Shown one piece after another: positions 46,929 through 58,773 of a DNA stretch of 64,000 nt (its first letter is position 1; every line of letters begins with the position of its first letter). Source of the stretch: Dasypus novemcinctus. Lineage: Eukaryota > Chordata > Mammalia > Cingulata > Dasypodidae. The stretch is taken from the NCBI RefSeq assembly GCF_030445035.2, contig NC_080694.1:69083147-69147146 (forward strand), in the 5' to 3' direction. A program made the translations under genes and the position numbers. The notes beneath the pieces are model-generated. The model was given only the letters and a program-made list of their open reading frames with translations, did not search any database and was not told the origin of the DNA.

Positions 46929-47270
46929 TCTGTGCCTGAGAGGTCAAAGATGAAGATACCTGAAGTAGCTGAGCTCATCCTCAGAAACAAACTGAGGGAT
47001 GGTGTGGGTTTCTCACAGCCAAGTCCCTGCTAATCTCTAGAGCTGGGTGTCCTCAGTATTCCAAGAAATGTGCAGTTTCACTGTAGGGAACGGGGAGGTG
47101 GGAAATTGGGGGAGAAAGGCCAGAGCAGGCAATTAAAAATATATGGATGTATTCAAATCCACAGAACAAAAAATAGAACTAATGAGAACTACTGTGTGAA
47201 TTCCTTTTAATTTATGACTATGGGGCTATCACAGTGAAGCTTATCTTTGTAAATTTTCCCACTGTTGGAA

Positions 47271-47575
47271 GATACAAGAGGATTTGGGCCAATGGATAGG
47301 GTGTCCACCTACCAAATGGGAGGTCCACGGTTCAAACCCTGGGCCTCCTTGACCCGTGTGGAGCTGGCCCATGCTCAGTGCTGATGCGTGCAAAGAGTGC
47401 CGTGCCATGCAGGGGTGTCCCCTGCATAGGGGAGCCCCACGCACAAGGAGTGCACCCGTGCCACTGATGACAACAGAAGCAGACAAAGAAACAAGATGCA
47501 GCAAATAGACACAGAGAACAGACAACCAGGGGAGGGGCGGGGGGAATTAAATAAATAAATAAATCTTTAAAAAAA
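47271..47575 (+). mobile_element. DAS-SINE with internal deletion
   Basis: GATTTGGGCCAATGGATAGG, GGTTCAAACCCTGGGCCTCC, then the body to GTGCACCC and directly TGCCACTGATGACAACAGAAG, so about 100 bp of the body are missing. It ends in TAAATAAATAAATCTTTAAA. Confidence 0.88.
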
Positions 47576-50500
47576 AAGTTGAGATCATTTATAAATGCAT
47601 TTGTATTGTGAAACAGTGGAGGAATAGTGACTGAGATTGTAGCTGAGTAGATTTGGCCTGAAACTGTTGTTGTAAGTGTAAATTCTAAACTAACCTTTCC
47701 TTTGTTTATAGTTGCTTCAAGCCTGACCTCTCCCCTTGTCTTTGCCTATGGTTATTTCATGATAGCTTCTGCCCCTACAGTCCAGAAAAAAGCTGGAACA
47801 TCCCTATCTCCTGTCCTGGTATTAGTAACCTTGCTTTCTCTCATGAATCCAAGTATAAACTAAATTGCTGCCTAGTGAAATTCTTAGCCCTTGGGTTTAA
47901 ATGATCACTGGAGTTTTATTATCTCCAAGGACTGGAGAAAAAAAAAAGAGGAAATCTCCTGCCTTAACTATCAGTGTTCCTAAGACTGGCGATTCATGAG
48001 AGAAATCAGTCTGTCTCCCTGAGACTTCGAATAACCTAAGTAAATATACATAAAATTCATCTTGTTGCTTACCTGAAAATCTGCTAAATTCAAAGTAAAA
48101 TATAAAATTCTGAAACAAAAATATGGTGCTAAAGCATTGAACACCTTTTAGTTATAAGCCATTAATAAAAAATAGCACAGTCATAGTGCAAATTAAAAAA
48201 TTTTCAGGAATCTTTAAAATGTTTTGCAGTCACACTTTTTTTTTGTAAAAAATGGAAGTTTTAAGTAACTAAATTTATGTTTTTGTGTCAAACTATTCAT
48301 GTCTGCCTATTTGCTCAAATTGTTGAGGTTAAATAGGCAGTTATATAAGTGATATATATTTCTAGAACCCAAATTAAGCTAAACAGTATATAAAATAATG
48401 CAAATTATAAGTAACATCAATGAATTGTGTTTCTGTGTCTAACTCTATTTGTGTCTGTCCATTTGCTCGGTGTATGTCTTCATACATCAGAATGATAGTA
48501 TCAAATTAACAAGTGAGAATTCTTAAAAAAGCTCTATTCAAATTGTTAAAAATTAAATAGCTGTTATATATGTGAATATATATTCTTGGAGCCCAAATTA
48601 AACTGAGCAGGATGAAAAGAGTCTTATAAAAGTCTAATTATAAGAACTATTAAAAAAGAGCCTCCTCTCTGCAAGAGTTTTAAGGGTGGGACTAGGTTTG
48701 GCATATTGAACCTATCTACTAGGCTGGAGAATTAGAAATCAGTTTGCCCTGTAATTCCCAGTTTAGACTTTTTAATGGCCATAAAATAAGAGTAATTAAT
48801 AGTTCTGTTAACAAATTTCAGTAAGTAAATGTTGGAAATTTGAACCTGAAGGGTATGAGAAATGAAAGAAAAAGAAAAAGGGGGGAGGAAACAGACAACA
48901 AAAAAGAGAAGAACTCACAAGCTGGGATCAAGGGGTCTGCAAGTAATGACTCCTCAAACAACTTTATTTTCTACATGTGGCATTATATATACTCAAACTA
49001 TAGAGATAACAAGCTGTGTAACTACACATTAACAAGACTTGTAAATTAAAGAACTTATCTCAAAGTACAAAGATTCAGTATTCCTTTCAAACTACAAAGT
49101 GTGTTTACTCATATTTCTCCCTGCCCCAGACAGCTCTATCCTGTTAACTTGAAAAGCTTAATTGCTGCATTCCTATGTTAAAAGCATAGCCATAAAAACA
49201 GTGCATCTCCCTTTGTGAGACCACCATGCCTCAGTTTCCAACAAGTAAAAAAATCCATAAAAACTATGGAAAAATCTTTCTGGGATTATAATTAAACAAA
49301 TTAAGGAATAGTATAATGTGTCTTAAAACCTGCTAGTCTGTATGCTTTTCAAAATTGTTCATTTTCATAGCTTAAACAAAGAAAAGAAGTTTTAGCTTCC
49401 TGTAGAGAAAAAAAACATTCTTTGCATAAACTATAGTAATTTCGATTTTGTTTAGCTTGAGTGTAATCTCCCTCGGATTATAAAGTGCCCATTAAATAAA
49501 TTGACATTGTATGTACAGGGTCTTTTAAGTAATAAAAATTATGTTTATGTTGATAAAATTAAGCTAAAGAAAAAAGATTGTGGATGTGCTCTCTTAAATA
49601 AATAAAGTAAATTTCTTTGGTTAGTAATTGTAACTTAATAAGTTTATTAAGACAAAGTAACTGGTCAGTGTAGTTATAGTCAATTATAAAAAGTTCGTAG
49701 AGCATCTTCTGGGCTAAAAATGTTTAAATAGTTCTAGTTCTAAAAGTCATTGTTAACTAAAAACTTGAATTAATATTAATTACAAAAAATAACTTCGTGG
49801 TAATAAAACCTGTCCGAAGGCCACCACAAGGTGCATATTTAAGTAAATGGTAATAAAAAGTTATCTTGGTTCTGTTGGAAATCTTCTGTTTTCATTTTAA
49901 CAATGAAAAATATAGTTTTTCCCCCTCTATTACTAAAGTAAAATACCTATATTATCTTAATGGTAAAATTGTATAAGTAAACAGTCAATTAATATATGAG
50001 GTATTGCATTAAATTGTTTAGAATATATATAAAAACAAGGAATAAACTTTAACATTGCCAAACTCTTTTGTTCATTCAAACCAGGCCTTGAATACATTAC
50101 AGGTTGCCTCTCCATGTGAGTTATTGGCTAGGCTGGTCACTGACCCCTAAATTAGAAATATTTGCTATATCAGCCTCTGGTTCTGCTCCTGAAGTCGATG
50201 GAAACTACATTGCAGTTTCAAGCTCCTGCAGCAGCCAATGATGACTCAGTACAGCCAAGTGTACAATGGATATCACCTTCAGACTGGCACTGTTCCATAG
50301 TGCCAAAGAGCACTATGCACCAGGCTAGTAAAATACTGGAAACTCTCTCGAGGATCCATAGTGCTGCAACTTGCTCACTGTATAAAGAACATTCTAAGTG
50401 GAGCCATAATATCAGGATACTGTAGGTAAAACTTAAGCACAATTGGCATTATGGCCTGCTCCCATGGAGAGAGAACATGTAAAGTATTACAAACCTGAAA

Positions 50501-51330
50501 CTTAAACCCATGAATTGCAACTCTGAATCCTCATGCATTAAGTAATACATTAGTTAATATTAAGTGCTGTACTTTTATCCTGTACTAAATATATGCCTAA
50601 TAATTATCACTTCCACAGCTAAAAACTAAAAAAATTTTCAATTTAGTGTACTAATCCTGAATGAAACCAATTGCCCAAAGGGTGCCATTTCACCAGGAGC
50701 ATCTGACAGAGCACATGAGTGCCAATCATTAAACAGCTTAAAATGTATCTTCAAACAAAACTAAGTATATCTATTGCAATTTCTCTCTGAAAATAGATGA
50801 CTTGGAAATATGTATATATATACTGCTCCCACCAGCTTTTAAAAAGGGGTGCCATCTTTATAAGCACCTAACCTTGTCTACCTCTGTAATCTAATGTCCT
50901 CTTTTAAAAATGGGTATTCCAAAATTTTAATTAAGTTTGTTTCTTTCAGAATGAACATCTTATTAGCCATATAAAAACTTCATCCAGCTTCATACAGAAT
51001 GCCAGATCCAACTTTCTCTAGTCAAAATAAGAGTTTTATACCTTATTAGGCAATAACTACAGCCCATGGCCAGCAGGAAGCAGTTACAGAAAAGAGATCA
51101 TTGCTCTTCAGCACCACTTTAAAATTAAAGGTGTAAACTCTTTAAAGGTAAAACAAAATTAATGGATGGATCTGGAGCCTGACTGGAGATCCATGTGAGT
51201 GCCGGTGGCCCCAGGATGACTGCAGGAGAGCCCCCACCCCGGGATTCTGCTGTCCAGAATAAAAACTTCTAAACTTCTGCTAACTCCTATAAACACCATG
51301 CAATTATAAACCAGACAAATTTGGACAAAT
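47576..51330. other. AT-rich block, probably decayed retroviral internal sequence
   Basis: About 3.7 kb of AT-rich sequence with no open frame of note and no gene recognised. Because an ERV env remnant and 3' LTR follow directly on the plus strand, this may be the eroded internal part of the same provirus. I see no gag or pol motif that proves it. A diverged direct duplication lies at 48.27-48.61 kb. Confidence 0.35.
48268..48612 (+). repeat. Diverged tandem duplication (~200 bp)
   Basis: TTTTTGTGTCAAACTATTC, GTCTGCCTATTTGCTC, TCAAATTGTTGAGG and AACCCAAATTAAGCTAAAC recur about 170-230 bp later as TTCTGTGTCTAACTC, GTCTGTCCATTTGCTC, TCAAATTGTTAAAA and AGCCCAAATTAAACTGAGC. Confidence 0.6.
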
Positions 51331-52081
51331 TCTGGGTGCTGGTTGCCCGCCCCTCCTGGGAACTTAGTTTGCCTGCATCTCAAGTCTAACCCCTTATATT
51401 CTCCCCAACTCCAACAACTTCTGTGTCCTAATAAATATAGTCCCCCAGGTTTATTACTATCCAGGGCTTAAGGGCAGGGCACTCTTCAACTTGCTAGAAG
51501 TACCAAAACCAGGTCACCAGATATATAAGAGGGCCCCCTTTCTTGTTCCACTGCTAGTAAGTCTAAGAGTAACAAGCTCTGTCACAATAAAATTAGCAGC
51601 CCTAGTGAAAAGAAACAATAACTTAAATACCCTGTCCTCCTTAGTTACCCAAAACATTAAAAACTTTGAATATCAAATAAGCCATCTGAAACAAGCCTTA
51701 GACTCCCTCGCTGAAGTAGTTCTTCAGAATAGGCAAAGATTAAATTTACTGTTCCTCCAGCAAAGAGGCCTGTGTGTAGCCCTAGGAAAAACCTGTTTTT
51801 ATACTAACCATTCGGGAGTTATTAAAGAAAGCCTAGCCTTAGTTCCCAGGCAATTGAAAGAGCATAACAAAACCCAGGAAATGCCTGCCAACTGGTATCA
51901 CAGCCTTTTTAACTGGTCCCCTTGGCTCACAACCCTCATCACTGCTTTAGCAAGGCCCCTGTGTATCCTCCTTGTACTGCTTATCCGTGGCCCATATATA
52001 ATCAGTAATTTAAAAAAAATTAGTACAAAGAAATTCCAAACTGTTAAATTTATGGTTTTACCAGTTAGTGCCTACCCATGA
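51331..52081 (+). pseudogene. ERV envelope remnant, transmembrane subunit frame still open
   Basis: The open frame 51,491-52,081 (196 codons, no ATG at its start) has the layout of a gammaretrovirus-type Env transmembrane subunit: a basic cleavage-like YKR, a hydrophobic fusion-peptide-like stretch, heptad repeat, an LQNRQRL segment, a C-X6-C motif (third Cys replaced by F), a membrane span (about 51,950-52,000) and a short tail. Just upstream, decayed surface-subunit text is visible (51,420-51,485). The surface subunit is broken by stops, so no complete Env can be made. A polypurine tract and LTR follow. Confidence 0.75.
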
Positions 52082-52107
52082 AGAAATTCAAAGATTTGAA
52101 TTACCAT

Positions 52108-52123
52108 AAAGGAAAGGGAGAAA
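52108..52123 (+). promoter_or_regulatory. Polypurine tract
   Basis: AAAGGAAAGGGAGAAA lies immediately before the TG of the LTR, the plus-strand primer position of retroviruses. Confidence 0.85.
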
Positions 52124-52660
52124 TGTAAGGGTAAGGCCACATTGGGAAAATAAGAATAGAACTACATTAGGAAATAGGAATTGCAAGTGTGCCTTCAGAT
52201 AAATAAATAACTTAGGACTGCTCATAAGAAGAGTGTAAACAACTTAAGGTGGCACCCAAAAAGAGTGTAAATAACTTAGGGCAGCCTCCAAGGAGAGTGC
52301 CAATAAATAATTTAGGGCAGCCTCCAAGGAGAGTGCCAATAAATAACTTAGGGTGGCCTCCAAGGAGAGTGTCAATAAATAACTTAGGGCAGCCTCCAAG
52401 GAGAGTGTCAATAAATAACATGGGGCTGCTCACAAGAAGGGGCTTTTTTGAAAAGAAAATAGATACGCTATCTTCAGCTAACCACAGTGTTCTGCTTCTG
52501 TGCCTGCTTGCTTGCTAGTAACGCCCTCCCTCCTGAAAGGCTATAAAAACACCTCTTCCCTGAGATTCGGGGCTGCTCTCTCCTCTGTGTAGGATGAGAC
52601 AGTCACCGCGGGACTAATCAAGCTCTCAATTAGAACTTTATTCAAATCTGAGTCTAGTCA
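52124..52660 (+). mobile_element. 3' LTR of the plus-strand ERV
   Basis: Begins TGTAAGGGTAAGGCC right after the polypurine tract and ends AGTCTAGTCA. TATAAA is at 52,542-52,547. The U3 part carries seven short tandem units. The 537-bp length is usual for class I ERVs. I did not find the matching 5' LTR in the window, so the provirus is 5'-truncated or its 5' LTR is too eroded to see. Confidence 0.82.
52209..52442 (+). repeat. Seven 32-36-bp tandem units in LTR U3
   Basis: Units start at about 52,209, 52,241, 52,272, 52,308, 52,344, 52,380 and 52,416. The core is AACTTAGGGCAGCCTCCAAG followed by GAGAGTGTCAATAAAT. The four central units are exactly 36 bp. Such arrays act as enhancers in many retroviral U3 regions; activity here is unknown. 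Confidence 0.88.
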
Positions 52661-52880
52661 ATATCGCTGGCCTATAACAATATTTCCTAGAAGACCCCCT
52701 CCCCAACTTTTAATCCATATCATAGGGTTCAGGGATCTTAATCCATCCTCAATACCTGTCGAAGTTTGTGAGACAGAAAGAAATTGCAAATGAGCATGTT
52801 GAATGCTTGTTATTTGGGCCTGTAATTGAGAAATATCTAAGCTTAAATTGTTTTTAAGACCATGGAAATGATGTTTCACT
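52661..52880 (-). pseudogene. Betaretrovirus-like Env transmembrane relic, antisense
   Basis: Minus-strand frame with heptad text (LSLDISQLQAQITSIQHAHL) followed by a SLNPMIWIKSWGGG segment just before the expected membrane anchor, which I associate with class II (HERV-K/MMTV-like) Env. It is cut exactly at the end of the plus-strand LTR (52,660). Fragmentary, not functional. Confidence 0.6.
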
Positions 52881-53011
52881 GATTTTTAAGGAATATCACT
52901 GCTATTATATACATAAGGTGTCACACAAAAACGAGATATATTCCAATCACATTGTAGGGATAAGCACATATTTATAGTTAGCAATTCTCCCAAGCTCAAA
53001 ACTGCATTTTA

Positions 53012-53414
53012 GGGAAGGGGGCTTGGCCCAGTGGTTAGGGCATCCATCTACCACATGGGAGGTCCACTGTTCAAACCCCAGGCCTCCTTGACCCATGTAG
53101 AGCAGGCCCATGCACAGTGCTGATGTGTGCAAGGAGTGCCATGCCACACAGGGGTGCCCCCACATAGGGGAACCCCATGTGCAAGGAGTGTGCCCCTTAA
53201 GGAGAGCCGCCCAGCACAAAAGAAAGTTCAGCCTGCCCAGGAATGGCACCGCACACCAAGAGAGCTGACACAGCAAGAGACACAGATTCCCTGTTCCACT
53301 GACAACAGAAGCGGACAAAAAGATGCAGCACATGGGCACAGAGAACAGACAACTGGGGGGTGGAGGGGAAGATAAGTAAAAAAAAAAAATCTTAAAAAAC
53401 AAAACAAAAAACCT
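53012..53414 (+). mobile_element. DAS-SINE with 9-bp target duplication
   Basis: Full-length copy with GGGGGCTTGGCCCAGTGG and CTGTTCAAACCCCAGG. TGCATTTTA flanks it at 53,003-53,011 and 53,415-53,423. The A tail is interrupted (AAAACAAAACAAAAAACC). Confidence 0.9.
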
Positions 53415-53799
53415 TGCATTTTATACATAATCTATAACTGCAGTAGATTATACAACAATAAACAATAAAACTTCCAACTAGCAGACATTTAATGAATAGA
53501 CTTCCATTTCTCATGGCCTTAAGATTCCCAACCAGCAAGGCTATCTAGGCCAGTACTCAACCAAAAATGACCTCATTTCTCCCAGTTTGTATAGTTTGAG
53601 GCATAGGCAGTGACAAATTATTGTTACTCCCCCATTTCAGGCTGTGGGTCACCTGAAACTTTAACTCTTAATTTCAGGGCTTTCATTGGTCTTGCTGTTA
53701 GCATCTTTATTGGGCCCAGGGCTACAACTCAGTGGTGAATTTAAACTTAGTCCGTTGTTGTGAGGATTCATTTTATATCAGAAAATAGTAGCTGTCTTG
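53415..53799. other. Eroded ERV sequence, no motif
   Basis: Lies between two antisense ERV relics. No recognisable frame. Confidence 0.35.
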
Positions 53800-54170
53800 T
53801 TATAAGAGACCTAATGCAGTGTCTGTAGCAGTGAAAGCATACCTCATCCCTCCCAAGAGCAGGAGGGGTCTGATGTCACAGTGATTGGAGTGAGCATGAA
53901 GGACACTCATGGGTGAAGTCCAAGGTTTGGTACTCATGATGTTCTCCTTTCTGATGGAGCCACTCTGCTTCTTCTCAGGTCTCAATGGTATGGGTCTGGA
54001 TCTTCATGAAGGCATCTGCCTCAACAGTCCTAGGAGAGATGTTAGAGGAGTAGGCAGGGACATGATAGACAGTTACCTGTCACTGTTGGCAGGCATCCTA
54101 GATGTTCTTCCAAAGATCTCTCCCCAGAGGGTGAGCCACAACAGACTATCCATGCCTAGATAGGGATGGC
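53800..54170 (-). pseudogene. ERV pol relic (RNase H end and integrase), antisense
   Basis: Minus-strand pieces in two frames: VYHVPAYSSNISPRTVEADA (about 54,085-54,030), like the end of a retroviral RNase H, then after shifts KPWTSPMSVLHAHSNHCDI and GGMRYAFTATDTALGLL (53,925-53,800), like the start of the integrase core where a conserved Asp follows a YALT.VDT-type motif. The class is uncertain: the wording is closer to ERVL or ERV1 than to betaretroviruses, so this may be a different element from the Env relic beside it. Confidence 0.5.
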
Positions 54171-54407
54171 AGTCTTCAGAGTGACCAGACACTATTGGGT
54201 TAAGCCTTTTACTTTCAGCAGGGCTTCTTATGCTGCACACAATTGCTTTTTTAAATATTGTACTTTTGGCCCCTTCCCAGAGTTGTGACTAAAATCCAAG
54301 GTGTACTTGGTTAGAATGCTGCCTTTGCCATGAACCCCACCCAAAGTCAATATGGGTGCTGGCCATATGCAATTCACAGCCTAAGTCAATGTCTACCTTC
54401 TCCCTCT

Positions 54408-54490
54408 TTTTAAATTTTTTAAATTTAAATTTAAATTTAATTAAATTTTATTATTATTTTTAATTTTTAATTTTTTAAAAAAATTTCTTA
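54408..54490. repeat. AT-only low-complexity palindromic stretch
   Basis: AAATTTAAATTTAAATTTAA-like text, self-complementary over short spans. Confidence 0.85.
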
Positions 54491-57400
54491 AAGCAGCCTG
54501 CTGGAGGTCCTTCTACTCCCGTGAAGGACCTATCCTAATTAACACATACAATGGTTTTAATATTTGAGCTAAGTGAGAGATGTAAGGTTTTTAGTATTCC
54601 AACAATATTACAAACTACATTAATATGAAGGAACATTATACTCTATCAATTACAGCAGAGGGTATAGTTTTGTCTTACCCAACCAAACAACATTTAAAAA
54701 TTTGATAGAGCAGCAGGGACCTTTTAGCCTGTCCCAATTGTGTGCCTATTTTACGCTCTTAAGATACTATTGTCTCTGATGTTTCTTTTAATTTTGAAAA
54801 AAGGATTACTGGTTAATGCAATGTTTTCAGTAGGGTTTCAGCCACAGATTTCTTCTTCTCAGCCAGAATCTTTGCCACCAGGCCAGGACAGGTGGTTGGG
54901 CTATGCACATGGCCTTGGGGAAGCACTATAAAAGTCCATTGTTGACTTTCCTACAGGTAGGAGAATGCGGGCTGGCTTCACTTGCCTAAGGGAATATTAA
55001 AGAAAGTCTTAGCAAGTTTTAAAACAAAATGATAGTGATGCAGTTGGATGTTAATTTTTTGCAACAAACTAGCAATTCTTGGGACTGCGGCATACTACAA
55101 TGGTGTTACTTTAATTTATGATAAGAGGTTGTTTCTGTGACACATACTATTGAATAATTACAAGCATGATTAATAATATTGTATTTTCGTCTAATATTAT
55201 GCTGAAACATTGGTAAATTTCCAGGAATTTTATACACTCTTTAAGTATTCATATGAACTTTTTATTCATACAACTTTAATTAACAGAGGGTTAAAAAATC
55301 CTTTTAATGTTATAACACTTTTAAACACTTTTCATTTAACTTATAACATATTAAAGGACCTTAACTATTTTATTATTTTAATTTTTTTAAGGTAAAAGGA
55401 AAAATCTTTTTTAAGAGTTTGAAATAAAAACATACTTTTCAGGATTTGACTTTGAGAAAGCAGGTTTGAACATTATGTTCCCTTAAAAGTGATAAGACTT
55501 GCTTCTTTTTAAACAACCAAGGAAATGATAAGGTTAAACTACAAGAAGCTATTCTGATAAAACAGACTTTTTTTTTGTATACTGATTATTCAGTAGCAAA
55601 ACTCTATAAACTTTTACTAAAACAGACTAATGACTTGAGAAACTTTGTCACACTAACAGAGAAAGAACAAAATTTTAACTTTGCATCAGTATACTATTTG
55701 ATCCTAAAGCTTTTATTTTTTATATTTTTTAAGATTTTATTTATTTATTTATTTCTCTCCCCTTCCCTCTGCCCCCATCTCAGTTGTCTGTTCTCTGTGT
55801 CTATTTGCTGCATCTTCTTTGTCTGCTTCTGTTGTTGTCAGTGGCATGGGAATCTGTGTTTCTTTTTGTTGCATCATCTTGTTGTGTCATCTTGTTGTGT
55901 CAGCTCTCCGTGTGTGTGGCACCATTCCTGGGCAGGCTGCACTTTCTTTCATGCTGGGCAGCTCTCCTTATGGGGTGCACTCCTTGCACGTGGGGCTCCC
56001 CTATGCGGGGGACACTCCTGAGTGTCAGGGCACTCCTTGCGTGCATCAGCACTGCACATGGGCCAGCTCCACATGGGTCAAGGAGGTCTGGGGTTTGAAC
56101 TGCAGACCTCCCATGTGGTAGACGGACACCCTAACCACTGGGCCAAGTCCACTGCTGATCCTAAAGCTTTTAAAACTTTATAGATAGGCCCATCAAATGT
56201 TACTCAACTTTAACCACAAAAATTCCTTTCCAATGAACCTTCTGCATTTTCAGTATCCACTCACGTTTTGTCCCACATTTTACTCTTTCTTAATAATCAA
56301 TCATTTTATCTTAGGACAAAATTATTTTCTGTTTCTTTAATGATAAAAACACATTCTATACACCCTACATACATAAATTACCAAAAGAGTTTGGAAACTG
56401 TTTCCAAGCAAACTTCTTACAACATACAATTACCATCAACACTAAACAAACTTGTTAAAATAATAATTAAGTATGGCTATATGCAAATACAACTTTTTAA
56501 AAAATTTCAAATACCTAGTAGCATGTACTACTAGAAACAGTCTTTAAAAACAAGTTGGCAACAAGTTTTCCTGTTATAAAATTACTTTTTGTTATTATTA
56601 TCAATTCAGTTTCTGTTTAATAATGACTTCTTGGAATTAGCTGTGTAAATACTTTAATTCAAACAATGCTTCTGTAAACTTTTTATAATTATTTATAATC
56701 ATATAGACTATAATTATTTTAAGACAAATTTCACCTTCACAGAACACATTCCCTTACTCAGTGTTAACACAATACCTTCTACAACTTGCCACATACATTC
56801 AAATCCTGTCCTGCATATGTTTATTCTGATTTTATGAAAACCAGCCATCTTATTTTAGGACAAAATAAACTTTTTTGAACAAATTTATTAAATTTCAGTC
56901 AGCACTCCCACAAACTTTTTACCTTCTTTAATATTCATTTAAGTTTTACATCCTTCATTTTATCCTGTGAAGAAAAATAAACTATTTATTTAAATTTAGG
57001 CAAGAACTATTCTTTATGAAGAGACTTATAGTAATTTTGTTAATCAAGGCTCACAATTTTTATCATTGTAGAGATCTTATTAATATTTAAACTTGCATAT
57101 TAATATGAGCACTTATTTAATTTTGGCCATTTGAATAGAGCTTTTTAAGAAATTTTTATTTATTAATTCATATTACCATCCAGAGGTATCAAAATATACA
57201 CTGACATTGAACAAATAGACAAACACAAAACAGTTACAACACACCAACAGAAACAAAAAGTTTACTCTTTGATTCATAATTCTTACTTTCCTGGTATAGC
57301 TGTTTTTAAGTTCTCCATCATTTCACATCTTAGATTTTACTGCTTTTAAGATTTCTTTTGGAATCTATGCTGCCTGTAATATGCAAGCTTTTTCTTGGAA

Positions 57401-57630
57401 ACACTTTTATTAGTAATCAGCAACCAGTTAGGATAACTTCAGCAGCATAAATGCAGTTAAGCTTTTATTATTTGGACAGACAGTTAACACACATCTTTTG
57501 GATTACTACCCTTTAAGACTACATTGATACTTGAAGTTCAGGAGTAAGCTATTGATTCAAAACCAAAAATTCCTTTTAATACCTTGATAAAAATTTTATA
57601 CTAATTTTATTAATTTGGCTAAATAGACCC
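54491..57630. other. AT-rich block, probably ERV interior on the minus strand
   Basis: No open frame or motif is recognised. It lies between the antisense LTR with primer binding site (57.9-58.8 kb) and antisense pol/env relics, so decayed gag-pol sequence is the best guess. Confidence 0.35.
55716..56156 (-). mobile_element. DAS-SINE, antisense, 16-bp target duplication
   Basis: The complement of a full-length SINE: TTAAGATTTTATTTATTTAT tail at the left and GGGCCAAGTCCACTGCT head at the right. GATCCTAAAGCTTTTA occurs at 55,700-55,715 and 56,157-56,172. Confidence 0.92.
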
Positions 57631-57901
57631 AATCAAAATCAGCATGGAAACAAAACAGAACACCAATGTTGCCATAGCTTCCTCCTCTTCCAGCAGCTTA
57701 TTTCTCTTAGCCCCCACTAGCCCACAGTCACATTATCATGTAGGACACAGGGGGTTTGCACAGTTGCTGCCAGAATATTTTCCTCATCTCAGTCAACACT
57801 TTAACAGAGAATTTTCTTACAAGCCTGATTTCACTAACATTCTAAACCACTTGGGGCTCTGCACCATGACAAAACCTCAAAGTGATTCTTCTCCCCCTCA
57901 A

Positions 57902-57919
57902 GTCCCTGTTTGGGTGCCA
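57902..57919 (-). promoter_or_regulatory. Retroviral primer binding site (tRNA-Lys-like)
   Basis: Minus strand TGGCACCCAAACAGGGAC differs at only two positions from the tRNA-Lys3 complementary site used by betaretroviruses and lentiviruses (TGGCGCCCGAACAGGGAC). It lies 2 bp after the CA end of the LTR. Confidence 0.75.
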
Positions 57920-57921
57920 GT

Positions 57922-58773
57922 TGCTGAGACCAGCTCAGCAATAGGTCTGCACGAAGGAAAGGCAATGCAGAACTGAAGAAATAAAAGGACAGAAAGAAAG
58001 ACATGAGAGAGAAAATAAAGATGGGACCAGGGGACTCAATGGCTTCTGGAACTGAGAGCCTTGACCCTAGTTTCCACATTGTATTTATTAGAAATTACAA
58101 AGCAGTAGTTATCTATGTTTAGTTTCTTTTTTAAAAAAGATTTATTTTATTTATTTATCTCCTCTTCTCCTTCCCCAGTTGTCTGTTCTCTGTGTCCATT
58201 TGCTGCATGTTCTTTTTTTTTGTCTGCTTCTATTGTTGTCAGTGGCATGGGAATCTGTGTGTGTGTGGTTTTTTTTTTTTGTGTGTGTGTGTGGCATCAT
58301 CTTGCTGCCTCAACTCTCAGTGTGTGTGGTGCCATTCCTGGGCAGGCTGCACTTTCTTTCATGCTGGGCAGCTCTCCTTATGGGGTGCACTCCTTGCATG
58401 TGGGGCTCCCCTACATGGGGGCATCCCTGCGTGGCACAGCACTCCTTGCGCACATCAGTGCTGCACATGGGCCAGCTCCACATGGGTCAAGGAGGCCTGC
58501 GGTTTGAACCATGGACCTCCCATATAGTAGACGGATGCCCTATCCACTGGGCCAAGTCTGCTTCCCTCTTTGTTTACTTTCAAACCCACTTGTTATTAAA
58601 GCTGTAGCACCTGCAATGCTAGGGAGCAGGTCATACAAGGTGCAAACACCTTCACACGCAAATAATCTTCTTGCTGACCAGACAGCATTCCATCTAGTCA
58701 AGACTGGTGTTCCTAAGCCCACACTTCTTATCTGCATTATGGAAACATTTCAACTTCAAGCCAGGTTCCCACA
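57922..58773 (-). mobile_element. 5' LTR of an antisense class II (ERVK-like) ERV
   Basis: On the minus strand it begins TGTGGGAACCTGGCTTG (58,773) and ends GGTCTCAGCA (57,922). AATAAATACAATG near 58,090 is the polyadenylation signal, followed by a pyrimidine-rich TTTATTTTCTCTCTCATG stretch typical of ERVK LTRs. A 440-bp SINE is inserted inside, so the LTR itself is about 410 bp. The Lys primer site supports class II. Confidence 0.7.
58125..58565 (-). mobile_element. DAS-SINE, antisense, inside the LTR
   Basis: The complement of a full-length SINE with two GT-rich expansions (58,256-58,265 and 58,280-58,292). Flanking TGTTTAGTTTC and TGTTTACTTTC look like a slightly mutated target duplication. 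Confidence 0.85.

Noticed and set aside
52212-52518. Two repetitive open frames on opposite strands in the LTR
   Set aside because: They arise from the 36-bp tandem repeat, whose length is a multiple of three. There is no start context and no family.
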